In this document: positions 26,187 through 33,653 of the stretch, one piece after another
Layout: every line of letters begins with the position of its first letter
Position numbering within the stretch: the stretch's first letter is position 1
Assembly (NCBI RefSeq): GCF_900110245.1
Contig: NZ_FOCZ01000007.1
Location: forward strand, 310,001 to 374,000
DNA length: 64,000 nt
Origin: Niastella yeongjuensis
GTDB taxonomy: Bacteria; Bacteroidota; Bacteroidia; Chitinophagales; Chitinophagaceae
Direction: 5' to 3'
Translations under genes and position numbers: made by a program
The notes under the pieces: model-generated
Told to the model about the DNA's origin: nothing
The model's database searches: none
What the model saw: only the letters and a program-made list of their open reading frames with translations

Positions 26187-26291
26187 TAATTGAAGGAGGC
26201 TGCCCGCAGATAGATGAGGCAGTAAGTAAATTGAAGGTGCCTATAATTTGATTGAGGGTCACATTAACTTGAATGACGGTTCCTTTTACTG
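26187..26291 (+). repeat. Degenerate 21-bp periodic block, about five units
   Basis: TTGAAGG-like cores (TTGAAGG, AGATGAGG, TTGAAGG, TTGAGGG, ATGACGG) recur every 20-21 bp while the rest of each unit is not conserved. The last unit overlaps a possible promoter for the truncated phosphatase. Confidence 0.5.
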
Positions 26292-26299
26292 GATATTTG
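26269..26299 (+). promoter_or_regulatory. Probable promoter of the truncated phosphatase gene
   Basis: TTG at 26269-26271, 20 bp, then GATATTTG at 26292-26299, one mismatch from TAnnTTTG, 43 bp before the ATG. Confidence 0.45.
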
Positions 26300-26342
26300 C
26301 ACACATTACCTATGTTTAACCTCAATAAAAAAAAGATAACCT

Positions 26343-26477
26343 ATGAGCACTTACGTTATTGGAGACCTGCATGGACAATATCGATCTCTCAAACAATGCC
26401 TGGTTAAATGCAATTTTGATTATAGAGAAGATACGCTCATTCAATTGGGAGACATAGTATTTATGGATCTTTTTTGA
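26343..26477 (+). pseudogene. 5' fragment of a serine/threonine-type metallophosphatase
   Basis: The first 38 codons encode MSTYVIGDLHGQYRSLKQC... and ...LIQLGDIV, the N-terminal GDxHG and GDxVD metal-binding motifs of PPP-family phosphatases. Homology ends abruptly at GDIV (the expected next residue Asp is replaced) and the frame stops six codons later. The full family domain needs over 200 residues. The break point coincides with the end of an HxlR gene tail on the opposite strand, so this is a rearrangement or deletion scar. Confidence 0.7.
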
Positions 26478-26700
26478 TAAACTCCCCTTTCTGGGTAGCT
26501 ATCTGATTGCCCCATCCCAAAATTGCATCCAATACAGGGGTAAAAGACCTGCCAAATTCAGTTAAGCTGTAAACAACTTTTATGGGTGGCTTTTTGCCAT
26601 AGACCTGCCTTGAAATTAAGGCATGGAGCCGGCTAATTAACCCGGACAGCCTCACCTGGGAACAATTTCTGCGCACCACTGACTGGAAAGGTCAAAAGCA
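26461..26700 (-). pseudogene. 3' fragment of an HxlR-family transcriptional regulator
   Basis: The readable tail is the winged-helix end of HxlR proteins: LISRQVYGKKPPIKVVYSL followed by TEFGRSFTPVLDAILGWG. The upstream part is disrupted: the preceding LISRLHA stretch is degenerate, the N-terminal CP motif and recognition helix are missing and stops appear in all frames within about 60 bp. The stop codon at 26461 sits on the break point of the phosphatase fragment. Confidence 0.7.
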
Positions 26701-26787
26701 CTCCTTTTGATTTTGCTTTCTTCTATTAAAAAAAGCTAAAAGCGAACTTGCTGGCAATTCCAACTGTTACAAAAAAAAAACTGCCAT

Positions 26788-27285
26788 ATGATTGTTCCAT
26801 GCAATTCCAGTGATATTAAAACTATTCACGATATTATTAACGATGGCGCCAGTGCCTACAAAGGCATTATTCCTGCCGATCGCTGGCATGAACCCTATAT
26901 GACCATGAACGAACTTCAAACGCAAATTGGCGAAGGTGTCGAGTTCTGGTGCTGTAAAACCGGTGAAATAATCGAAGGTGTGATGGGTATCCAGTTCAAA
27001 GACGATGTAACGTTGATCCGCCATGCATATGTCAGAACCGCAAAAAGAAACAGCGGGATTGGCGGCAAGCTATTGACTCACTTGCGTAGTCTGACTGAAA
27101 CGAGGATCTTGATCGGCACCTGGACAGATGCGAAGTGGGCAATCGCCTTTTATGAAAAACACGGGTTTCGGTTAGTTACTGAACAGGAAAAGAATTCTCT
27201 GTTGCGCCGGTATTGGAACATCCCGGAACGCCAGGTAGAAACTTCGGTGGTGCTTACGAGCGATCCCATAAATACGAGGCAATAA
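26788..27285 (+). CDS. GNAT-family N-acetyltransferase
   Basis: 165 residues. The acetyl-CoA-binding strand-loop-helix is clear: LIRHAYVRTAKRNSGIGGKLLTHLRSL (R/Q-x-x-G-x-G/A as R-N-S-G-I-G-G), followed by WAIAFYEKHGFRLV, the usual motif B. The substrate is unknown. It stands alone downstream of the pseudogene scar and about 45 bp upstream of a TonB-C-domain gene. Confidence 0.85.
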   Translation: MIVPCNSSDIKTIHDIINDGASAYKGIIPADRWHEPYMTMNELQTQIGEGVEFWCCKTGEIIEGVMGIQFKDDVTLIRHAYVRTAKRNSGIGGKLLTHLRSLTETRILIGTWTDAKWAIAFYEKHGFRLVTEQEKNSLLRRYWNIPERQVETSVVLTSDPINTRQ

Positions 27286-27328
27286 CAAACAGTTTGTTGT
27301 ATTATTACAGTCTAAACCCCTTGCCTGC

Positions 27329-27874
27329 ATGACAAAAGAAAAGAAGCATGATAGCAATGCTGTTCCGCGTGCTGATGGAAACTTTATAGTCAATCATGAT
27401 AATGGGCAGCTCAAAATGAAAGGCAGATTTGTTAAGGATAAATTACAAGGAGAGGTTATGACCTGGTATGTCAACGGGAAAATAAAAAGAAAAGATGAAT
27501 ATGTGCTGGATTCATTGACCAATGGCCATTGCTATACTGCGACCGGACAAGATACCACGTGGTACCCCTTTTATACCGGGTTTAATTATGGTAACGATAT
27601 AAAGGAACTGTACAAATTTGTTGGCAAGAATATAAAGTATCCCAAAGAAGCAAGAAAAAAGTGGATTGAAGGTGAGGTTCGCATCCAGTTCATCATTGAA
27701 AAAGATGGAACATTGACAAATGAGAAGATCATTCGCTCTGTAAATGATCAGATCGATCAGGAAGGATTGAGAGTGCTTAGAGCAGCGCCTGCGCGGTGGA
27801 AACCTGCTTTGCTAGATGGCGAACCGTATCGGGGTCATGGCGTATTACCTATTGTGTTTAGAATCGAACCATAG
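27329..27874 (+). CDS. MORN-repeat plus TonB C-terminal domain protein, no membrane anchor
   Basis: 181 residues. A MORN-like segment (NGQLKMKGRFVKDKLQGEVMTWYVNGKIKRKDEYV) precedes a TonB_C domain (NIKYPKEARKKWIEGEVRIQFIIEKDGTLTNEKIIRS, then LRVLRAAPARWKPALLDGEPYRGHGVLPIVFRI). TonB proteins normally carry an N-terminal membrane helix that couples to ExbBD; none is visible here and no signal peptide is present. It is either an N-terminally truncated energy transducer or a soluble stand-alone TonB_C protein. Confidence 0.75.
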   Translation: MTKEKKHDSNAVPRADGNFIVNHDNGQLKMKGRFVKDKLQGEVMTWYVNGKIKRKDEYVLDSLTNGHCYTATGQDTTWYPFYTGFNYGNDIKELYKFVGKNIKYPKEARKKWIEGEVRIQFIIEKDGTLTNEKIIRSVNDQIDQEGLRVLRAAPARWKPALLDGEPYRGHGVLPIVFRIEP

Positions 27875-27974
27875 CGAACCTGTTAAAAATGAAACCCATC
27901 AACTCATTGAATGTAAAGGGTTATTTTATCTGCCGGTATCTGTGCGCAAAAAGCCATTAAATACTTATAACGTA

Positions 27975-28874
27975 TTAATTAAAAGCAAAAAAGGCGTTTT
28001 GCTTTCTTCTCATCATTAGACGCAGAATACGATTGTAGAAGAGTAAGTCAATTGAAAATTCATGCCCATCTACATCCAGGCGAAACTGGTTACCTATGAA
28101 AGTAAACCCTTTTCCCATCTTCAGAATAAACTCTGTTATATTGGAAACTATGCTATTCTCTATTGCACTTTCGTTATCGTCATCCTTTAACTGTAGAAAA
28201 TTAAGCAGGTACTTATCTTTAAATAATTCCGCAGCTACATTATTATCATTGGTGTCAATAGTTGTATCAAAATTGTGGTGCAGTTTACCAATGTGCAGAA
28301 ATAAGTTCTCCTGTATGTGATGTTCCAGCACAGAAACCGACCAGTAGTCTTCTGCTGCCCTTTGCATATAAAACATTCGCTCTTCCAGGGCTTTGCATTT
28401 ATTAAGTAGTATTAAATGGTGAGTGAAAGTAATCGAGAAAAAATTAGTCAGAAGTGAATTGTCAAATTGGGTAGTCGTCCATAACCTGTCACTTATCACC
28501 TGAGTATTTTGCAATTGGGCAGTCGGCGACTGCTCAATTATATCAGTCTCTAAATCAACGTTTTGCAATTGGGCAGTCAGCAACTGCCCAATTGGAGTAA
28601 TTTCGTAGGCTACATATAACTGCCGCATATTTTTTAGATTCCTGGCTGAAAAGCCTCGAAGGGATGGCACCTGCTCCTTCAAATCAGTTGCAATTTCCGC
28701 CAGCACTTTGTCACCCCAATTATGCTCCGTTATTTTGTCGTAGAGTAATTTACCGATATAGTAATACAGCATCAACTGTTCCCGGTTAACAAACCGGGCT
28801 GCGATGTAACGACTTTGCGAAATGCGAGATTTGAGATCTTGCAATAACTGGGTATAATGTTGATTAGTTTGCAT
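27975..28874 (-). pseudogene. DUF1016/YhcG-type nuclease-like gene, truncated before its PDDEXK site
   Basis: 299 codons. The N-terminal DUF1016_N domain is present (LLQDLKSRISQSRYIAARFVNREQLMLYYYIGKLL, LRGFSARNLKNMRQLYVAYE), then the C-terminal nuclease domain begins normally (FTFIGNQFRLDVDGHEFSIDLLFYNRILR) but ends at MMRRKQNAFFAFN. In intact relatives the sequence after DLLFYHR continues with a D/E-x-K strand and about 80 more residues, so the catalytic lysine is lost. It contains two palindromic inserts at 28511-28595. Relatives are associated with type I restriction or phage defence; this copy is probably inactive. Confidence 0.7.
28511..28595. repeat. Two related palindromes inside the DUF1016 gene
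   Basis: CAATTGGGCAGT-CAGCA-ACTGCCCAATTG at 28566-28594 is a perfect 12-bp inverted repeat. A second copy at about 28512-28539 (CAATTGGGCAGT-CGGCG-ACTGCTCAATT) has one mismatch. They encode the repeated phrase TAQLQN, so the protein carries a duplicated palindrome-derived insert. Confidence 0.8.
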
Positions 28875-28949
28875 AGTTTCTTGATTTAAATGGTTATGTA
28901 TTTAAAACAATTTAAATGTCTGTTTGTACTAACGACATCCCATCCTGTT

Positions 28950-28997
28950 TATCCACAAAAGCAAAAAAGGGCCACCATTGCTGATAGTCCTTTTTTG
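28950..28997 (-). terminator. Probable terminator downstream of the SDR gene
   Basis: On the minus strand AAAAAAGG ... CCTTTTTT flanks a 15-20 base loop about 30 bp after the SDR stop. The stem is mostly A-T, with a U-rich tail. Confidence 0.5.
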
Positions 28998-29023
28998 TAA
29001 GCTGTTCGGTGCGCTATAAACCT

Positions 29024-29824
29024 TTATGCAACTGTCCTTACAGTCCCACCATCAACCCGAATGGTGGCACCGCTGATATAATCTGCATATGAACTAACCA
29101 GGTAGGCCACCGCGCCGGCGATCTCTTCCGGTTTACCCAGCCGGCCAATATCATTCTGAACAATATCGGCAACAGCGCCTTTCTCAATTTCTTCCCAGCT
29201 TGTGCCCCAGCCGTATTTGGGCGCCGCAGCGATCAGCAGATCTTCCACCGCTTTTACCCGGATAGCGCCGGGCGCTACTACATTGGAGGTGACGCCGGAA
29301 CCTTTTAACTCACGGGCCAGTGACACCGCCAGGTTATGCCGGGCACTCAGCGTGGCAGAATATTCAGGATGACCACTCACAGGCTGCGTAGCTAAGCCGC
29401 CTCCTATGGTTATAATACGGCCCCATTTTCGGGCACGCATTTGTGGTAGCAACCGTTGGATCATCCGTACACCTGACAATACATTCGTTTCATAGGTCTT
29501 TAGCCATTGTGCAGGCAGCGCGGTCGTCCAGTTAAAGTGTTCATAAGCGCCTGCATTGTTCACTAAAATATCAACCGGGCCGCCTGCCAGTGCCGATTGC
29601 CCTACTTCATCTGCGCCAGTGTCTGTCGACAGATCACCAATGGCCACCTCTGCAAGGCCGCCCCGTTTACAGATGCTACTGGCTACTGCGGCTGCCCTTT
29701 CAGGGTTCCTGCCATGAATGATCACCGTGGCGCCTTCATCGGCTAACATAATAGCAATAGCTTCCCCTAAACCGGCTGATGAGCCGGTGATCAGGGCGCG
29801 TTTGCCCTGTAATTGTAAATCCAT
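29024..29824 (-). CDS. Short-chain dehydrogenase/reductase with altered catalytic residues
   Basis: 266 residues. The Rossmann motif TGSSAGLG (residues 14-21) and NNAG (in VDILVNNAGAYEHF) are intact, so NAD(P) binding is expected. The catalytic Tyr is in EYSATLSARHNL, where the usual YxxxK lysine is Leu. The position 13 residues before Tyr, normally Ser, is Gly (IITIGGGLATQP). The enzyme may be inactive or belong to a divergent subfamily. It lies 24 bp downstream of an AraC gene that has an in-frame stop, so both members of this regulator-enzyme pair look impaired. Confidence 0.85.
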   Translation of the reverse strand: MDLQLQGKRALITGSSAGLGEAIAIMLADEGATVIIHGRNPERAAAVASSICKRGGLAEVAIGDLSTDTGADEVGQSALAGGPVDILVNNAGAYEHFNWTTALPAQWLKTYETNVLSGVRMIQRLLPQMRARKWGRIITIGGGLATQPVSGHPEYSATLSARHNLAVSLARELKGSGVTSNVVAPGAIRVKAVEDLLIAAAPKYGWGTSWEEIEKGAVADIVQNDIGRLGKPEEIAGAVAYLVSSYADYISGATIRVDGGTVRTVA

Positions 29825-29848
29825 ATTTCTTATTTATTGTTTAAAATG

Positions 29849-30649
29849 TCAATGCTGTGTTGGTGCTGAACCAAAAGCTTTTTTGTAGGCAAACGAAAAA
29901 TGCGACAAGTCTTCAAACCCAAGATCGAGGTAGATATCGGCAGGTCTTTTCTTTTTATCGCGAATGAGGAATTGCGCTTCCTGCAGTCTTCTTTGCACCA
30001 GCCATTTATTGGGCGTGGCATGAAAGATCTTTTCAAAATCCCGTTTGAAGGTGGAGAGGCTTCTGCCCGTGAGATAAGCAAATTGTTTTAATGCAACATT
30101 ATACCGGTAATGTTCATGCATGAATGCTTCCAGGTCAAGCTTGCCGGGTTCAGAAAAATCGAATAATACGTTCCCAAGCGCCGGAAGCGTTTCCATCAGT
30201 ATAAATACCAGCTCTTTTACTTTGAGTTGAACGATGCGATCAGATGATGGGGAATCATTATTTATTTAAGGAGTCAGCGAGTCAATATAACTGGTGAGGT
30301 ACCCATTAGGCTTTAATAAAAAGACTGGTTCTGCCTCCTGCTGATCCGTTTCTTTGTACCCGATTTCCTTTTTTATTTCGCGCAGGGTGTTTTGATCGAT
30401 GGTGACCATAATGGTCCTGTACCCTTCCCGGGCTGGTTTCTTTGCATATTTTACCAGGCGGTTCTTTCTGAATAGCCGGAGATCTCCGGCTTCAAAATGA
30501 TACAGATTATTTCCAATATACATATCCTGGCTGCCGGAAATTATACAACTGAAGATATGGTCAGTAATAAAACTTTCGCCTTCAACTATCCGGCCGGTGT
30601 AATTATTGGTTTGAATGCTCGATTTCGAATTGGCAACAGCTTGCTTCAT
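29849..30649 (-). pseudogene. AraC-family regulator interrupted by an in-frame TAA
   Basis: The N-terminal ligand-binding half (30649 to 30269: SFITDHIFSCIISGSQDMYIGN, ending SYIDSLTP) and the C-terminal DNA-binding half (LTGRSLSTFKRDFEKIFHATPNKWLVQRRLQEAQFL; DIYLDLGFEDLSHFSFAYKKAFG) are in the same reading frame, separated only by TAA at 30266-30268. After the stop the sequence continues sensibly (INNDSPSSDRIVQLKVKELV). Tyr usually sits there in relatives (SLxPY), so a single TAT/TAC to TAA change would explain it. An internal ATG at 30196 could allow a DNA-binding-only fragment to be made. Confidence 0.75.
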
Positions 30650-30751
30650 AGTACCTCGTTTCTTTATTCTGGTACAAAATTCAGCAAATATCTGTTTCTG
30701 CCTGTTGTTTAAAAGCTCAAACTGCTTTGTTGAGAAGTTCAGTCCCGGGTT

Positions 30752-31300
30752 TTATATAACATTCGCTGCCGCCAGCTCTTCCAATTGCCATAAAATGGCC
30801 TGGCCTTCCTGCCAATCATGTAATTCAGAATCGCCATTGATGTGCCCCTTATTACCTATTGCCACAAAACGGCTGCCCCAATAAGCTGCCCATTTGGCCG
30901 CCCGCTCCATGGCACAATAAGGATCGTTCATACTGGCAACCACAATGGTTGGCATAAAGAGTTTTTCTACCGGAACCGGTGCAAAGCTTTTTAAAATGGC
31001 TTTATCTGAACTTTCCACATCTGCGGGCGCTACTAATAAGGCCCCGTAAATAAATGGTGAGTAGTGTGTAACCGCCCAATGAACGGCAGTAATACAACCA
31101 AGGCTATGTGCCAACAGAATGGTTGGGGTATCTATTTCTTTTATGGTTTTATCCAGTCGGTCTACCCATTGTTGTTTATCGGGAAAATCCCAGTTGTCCT
31201 GTTGCACACGTGAAAAACGATCCGCGTATGTTTGCTCCCACCGGGTTTGCCAATGATTGTCCCCTGAATTATATAAGCCCGGAATATTTAAATATCTCAT
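30752..31300 (-). CDS. RBBP9/YdeN-family alpha/beta serine hydrolase
   Basis: 182 residues from ATG 31300, the usual family length; longer in-frame starts lack family likeness. Motifs: IPGLYNSGDNHWQTRW near the N-terminus, nucleophile elbow LAHSLGC, acid in SMNDPYC and His in NKGHINGDS. These small cytoplasmic hydrolases have poorly defined substrates. It is the last of four minus-strand genes reading away from the sulfur-poor SusCD operon, about 70 bp after the small membrane protein gene. Confidence 0.85.
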   Translation of the reverse strand: MRYLNIPGLYNSGDNHWQTRWEQTYADRFSRVQQDNWDFPDKQQWVDRLDKTIKEIDTPTILLAHSLGCITAVHWAVTHYSPFIYGALLVAPADVESSDKAILKSFAPVPVEKLFMPTIVVASMNDPYCAMERAAKWAAYWGSRFVAIGNKGHINGDSELHDWQEGQAILWQLEELAAANVI

Positions 31301-31370
31301 TAGTATTTTGTAATTAAGTCTACGCAATTGGTGGACAAATATACACAATAATACTTCCAGAAAATCCAGG

Positions 31371-31502
31371 TTAAATAGTATCTTCTTCATTAGGAACCGG
31401 TGGTTCCTTTCTTGACGTAATCAAATGCCAGTAATGGATCAACATGGCCATTCCGGTCAGGGCCAATGACACCCATAAAAAAGTAAAGTTGTTAGCTGGC
31501 AT
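31371..31502 (-). CDS. 43-residue single-span membrane protein
   Basis: Starts at ATG 31502, overlapping the last codons of the monooxygenase gene by 11 bp, and encodes MPANNFTFLWVSLALTGMAM followed by LIHYWHLITSRKEPPVPNEEDTI: one transmembrane helix and a charged cytoplasmic tail. Overlap with the preceding stop suggests translational coupling. Too short for homology recognition; the clean hydrophobic/charged layout is the main support. Confidence 0.55.
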   Translation of the reverse strand: MPANNFTFLWVSLALTGMAMLIHYWHLITSRKEPPVPNEEDTI

Positions 31503-32535
31503 GTTCAATTTCTGGCTGATGTTGAATAATGGCATCTGCAAAACGTTCCATTTCTTCCAGTTGCGGACTGCATTGTAATAAAAATAAATGCACGCCCGCC
31601 CGCTCAAATTCTCCTATCCGGTCCTGCACTTGTTGCGGAGTGCCGATTAGCCCGCTTCGCAAACCGCGGTTACTAACAGAGTAATCTTCCAACGATACCC
31701 GTTGCTCTAACTGGGTACCGGCCAGCCATTGCTGATAATTACTATAACCGGGACTGCCCTCCTGTACATTGGTAATACGTTCCAGTTCTTTTTTTACTTC
31801 TGCTTCTGTATTACGGATAATACTATAAGCGGCCACTCCATATTGCAATGACGGCAATCCTTTTTTATCACGTCTTTCGTTCATATCGCTGATCCGTTTT
31901 CCAATGGTCTCGGGACTATCGCCATGCATTACATAGGCATCACACAGCGTGGAGATCAGGTCTTTCGCCCGTTCACTTTCTCCTCCTGCATAGATCAGTG
32001 GCCGCGGCCTTGACACGGGTTTAGGCTGCAGCACATTGTCATGCACTTTGTAATACCGACCTTCAAAACTATAATGGTCTTTTTCCCAGACATTATCTAA
32101 TACGGTCAGCCATTCCTCTGTTCTGGCATACCGGTCATCGTGCTGTTCAAACTGAACACCATACTTTTCAGCTTCGTCTTTCCACCAGCTGCTTACCACG
32201 TTCAATGAAAGGCGGCCATTACTGATGTGATCAATATTGGCAGCAGCTTTGGCCAGCAATGCCGGATTGTGAAAAGTGGGTCGAACCGCTACCATCAGTT
32301 CCAGCTTTTCTGTAACTGCTGCCAGTGCAGCTGCCGTGCTCCAGGCATCCAGGCTGGGTGCTTCAATACCCTTGATGTCATTTAAATTCAATTCGGCGAT
32401 CAGGGAAAGGGCATACCCCAATTGTTCACTTCGCCGGGCCAGTTTTTTTACATACTCCCAGCTGGGTTGCATGTTTTCATTTTCTACATTACGCAGCCAG
32501 CCGCCAAAGACCGGCATCCAGTATCCATATTTCAT
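31492..32535 (-). CDS. LLM-class FMN-dependent monooxygenase, sulfone/alkanesulfonate type
   Basis: 347 residues with the bacterial-luciferase-like TIM barrel. Features shared with the SsuD/SfnG group: start KYGYWMPVFGGW, LELMVAVRPTFHNPALLAKAAANIDHISNGRLSLNVVSSWWKDE, HDDRYARTEEWLTVL, PLIYAGGESERAKDL and the C-terminal GTPQQVQDRIGEFERAGVHLFLLQ. SsuD and SfnG cleave C-S bonds of sulfonates or sulfones to release sulfite or sulfinate, using reduced flavin from a separate reductase, which is not visible here. It is 9 bp after the ATP-grasp gene and overlaps the small membrane protein gene. The exact substrate cannot be read from sequence; other LLM substrates remain possible. Confidence 0.82.
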   Translation of the reverse strand: MKYGYWMPVFGGWLRNVENENMQPSWEYVKKLARRSEQLGYALSLIAELNLNDIKGIEAPSLDAWSTAAALAAVTEKLELMVAVRPTFHNPALLAKAAANIDHISNGRLSLNVVSSWWKDEAEKYGVQFEQHDDRYARTEEWLTVLDNVWEKDHYSFEGRYYKVHDNVLQPKPVSRPRPLIYAGGESERAKDLISTLCDAYVMHGDSPETIGKRISDMNERRDKKGLPSLQYGVAAYSIIRNTEAEVKKELERITNVQEGSPGYSNYQQWLAGTQLEQRVSLEDYSVSNRGLRSGLIGTPQQVQDRIGEFERAGVHLFLLQCSPQLEEMERFADAIIQHQPEIEHAS

Positions 32536-32544
32536 AGTATTATA

Positions 32545-33537
32545 TTATAAGTGTGTTAATGAAGCTGTAGTTGTTTGCGGGATCCTTTTATCATATGCCT
32601 GTGCGGTTAAAAAGTCAACCAGTCTTTCATGCGGGTTGAACCCGATCACATGCACGGCATCGGCCACAAAATTCGACAGGGCATTTACATCATAATATAC
32701 CAGCCTGCCATCCCGGTCATCGATCATATATTCAATACCGCCTACATCAATACCGGCGTGTTGTACGATGGCTTCAATAGCCTGTATCACTTCTGCAGGC
32801 GGTGTATAGGATTCTACCTTCAATCCGTTTTTAGGTGCATCCAGTGCACAGGCATTACGCAGCAATTCTTTCCCGTCGCTTGTCTGGCAGATATCGGCGG
32901 GGCACAGATTGAACGACTCGCCCGTAGTATGTACTTTAATGGCATACAGGTAGCGGCCCGCCAGCGTTTCCACCCGTGTTATATAACCGCCCCGCGCCGG
33001 AATAAATTCCTGTACCAGTGCCGTATTGTCTATACCAAGCGAGATCTCATTGTCTTCAATAGCCGCCCGTAACGATACTACCGAATCGTACTTTGTAATA
33101 CCGGCCCCGCTGCCGCCAATATTGGCCTTTACTACAACCGGGAACCGAAGCCCCTGTACTGCCCGCAACAATTGTGACGTATGATTAATGACTACCGTAC
33201 GTGGGTAACCCAGGCCCAGTTTTTTTAAAAGTGAAAGCTGGGCCGCTTTTGATACCTCGTAACTGAATGCTTTGTAGCCGTTAATAGTTTTGGTGCCAAA
33301 CAGTTCCAGGTGCTGCAGGTAAGAAAGCGTAAAGAAAATACCCTGTGCTCCATCCCGTAAATAAGCAGAAGGACTCATCCGGTTAAAGAACAACGAGTAA
33401 TTGATATCGGTGTCTGTAATGTCGAAACTATGCCGGGCTGGATTGATGCGTTCATATTCGATACCTCTTTTCTCCAGTTCTGCAAACAATGGTTTGAACC
33501 AATCCGGATGTTCGTGATAGATAGCAAAAGGCTTCAT
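32545..33537 (-). CDS. RimK-like ATP-grasp ligase
   Basis: 330 residues. An N-terminal alpha/beta domain (ERINPARHSFDITDTDINYSLFFNRMSPSAYLR) precedes the ATP-grasp domain: SLLKKLGLGYPRTVV, RFPVVVKANIGGSGAGITKYDS (glycine-rich ATP loop), ALVQEFIPARGGYITRVETL, and IEYMIDDRDGRLVYYDVNALSNFVAD with the metal-binding D/N residues. The family joins carboxylates to amines through acyl phosphates, for example adding Glu or other amino acids to peptides or proteins. First gene of the minus-strand unit and divergent from the SusCD operon, with about 290 bp between starts. No signal peptide; cytoplasmic. Confidence 0.82.
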   Translation of the reverse strand: MKPFAIYHEHPDWFKPLFAELEKRGIEYERINPARHSFDITDTDINYSLFFNRMSPSAYLRDGAQGIFFTLSYLQHLELFGTKTINGYKAFSYEVSKAAQLSLLKKLGLGYPRTVVINHTSQLLRAVQGLRFPVVVKANIGGSGAGITKYDSVVSLRAAIEDNEISLGIDNTALVQEFIPARGGYITRVETLAGRYLYAIKVHTTGESFNLCPADICQTSDGKELLRNACALDAPKNGLKVESYTPPAEVIQAIEAIVQHAGIDVGGIEYMIDDRDGRLVYYDVNALSNFVADAVHVIGFNPHERLVDFLTAQAYDKRIPQTTTASLTHL

Positions 33538-33579
33538 AAGCTGTAAAAATTTAATATTAGGAACAGTCTATATAATTTA

Positions 33580-33612
33580 TTTGGCGATACAAAAAAGAGT
33601 ACGTTATATTTG
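33580..33612 (+). promoter_or_regulatory. Bacteroidota-type promoter for the leader peptide and SusCD operon
   Basis: TTTG at 33580-33583, 21 bp, then TATATTTG at 33605-33612, a perfect match to TAnnTTTG. Transcription would start near 33619, about 35 bp before the leader peptide ATG and about 210 bp before susC1. No comparable site was found between this one and the next five genes. Confidence 0.75.
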
Positions 33613-33653
33613 TCTACTAAATTAGTGGGATTTATCATTCAAATAAGCACACG

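Larger units (their letters stand above)
25482..26342. other. 860-bp AT-rich gene-free stretch with degenerate 21-bp repeats
   Basis: No coding sequence is convincing: the one plus-strand frame (25753-25971) encodes a low-complexity repeat (DLWKLSY-type) and has no family likeness. The stretch holds three blocks of 21-bp periodic sequence (listed separately) and is bounded on the right by a truncated phosphatase gene. Confidence 0.6.

Noticed and set aside
26692-26710. TCAAAAG-CACTC-CTTTTGA as a terminator
   Set aside because: Short, A/T-rich stem without a T tract in the right place; it lies at the broken 5' side of the HxlR fragment.
27816-28019. 67-codon plus-strand frame after the TonB_C gene
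   Set aside because: It starts within the TonB_C gene in another frame and ends in the DUF1016 3' end; no recognisable features.
30752-33537. Sulfur-poor composition in the divergent minus-strand genes
   Set aside because: The monooxygenase has 6 internal Met and 2 Cys and the ligase 2 Met and 3 Cys, roughly ordinary values; the depletion is confined to the exported six-gene operon.
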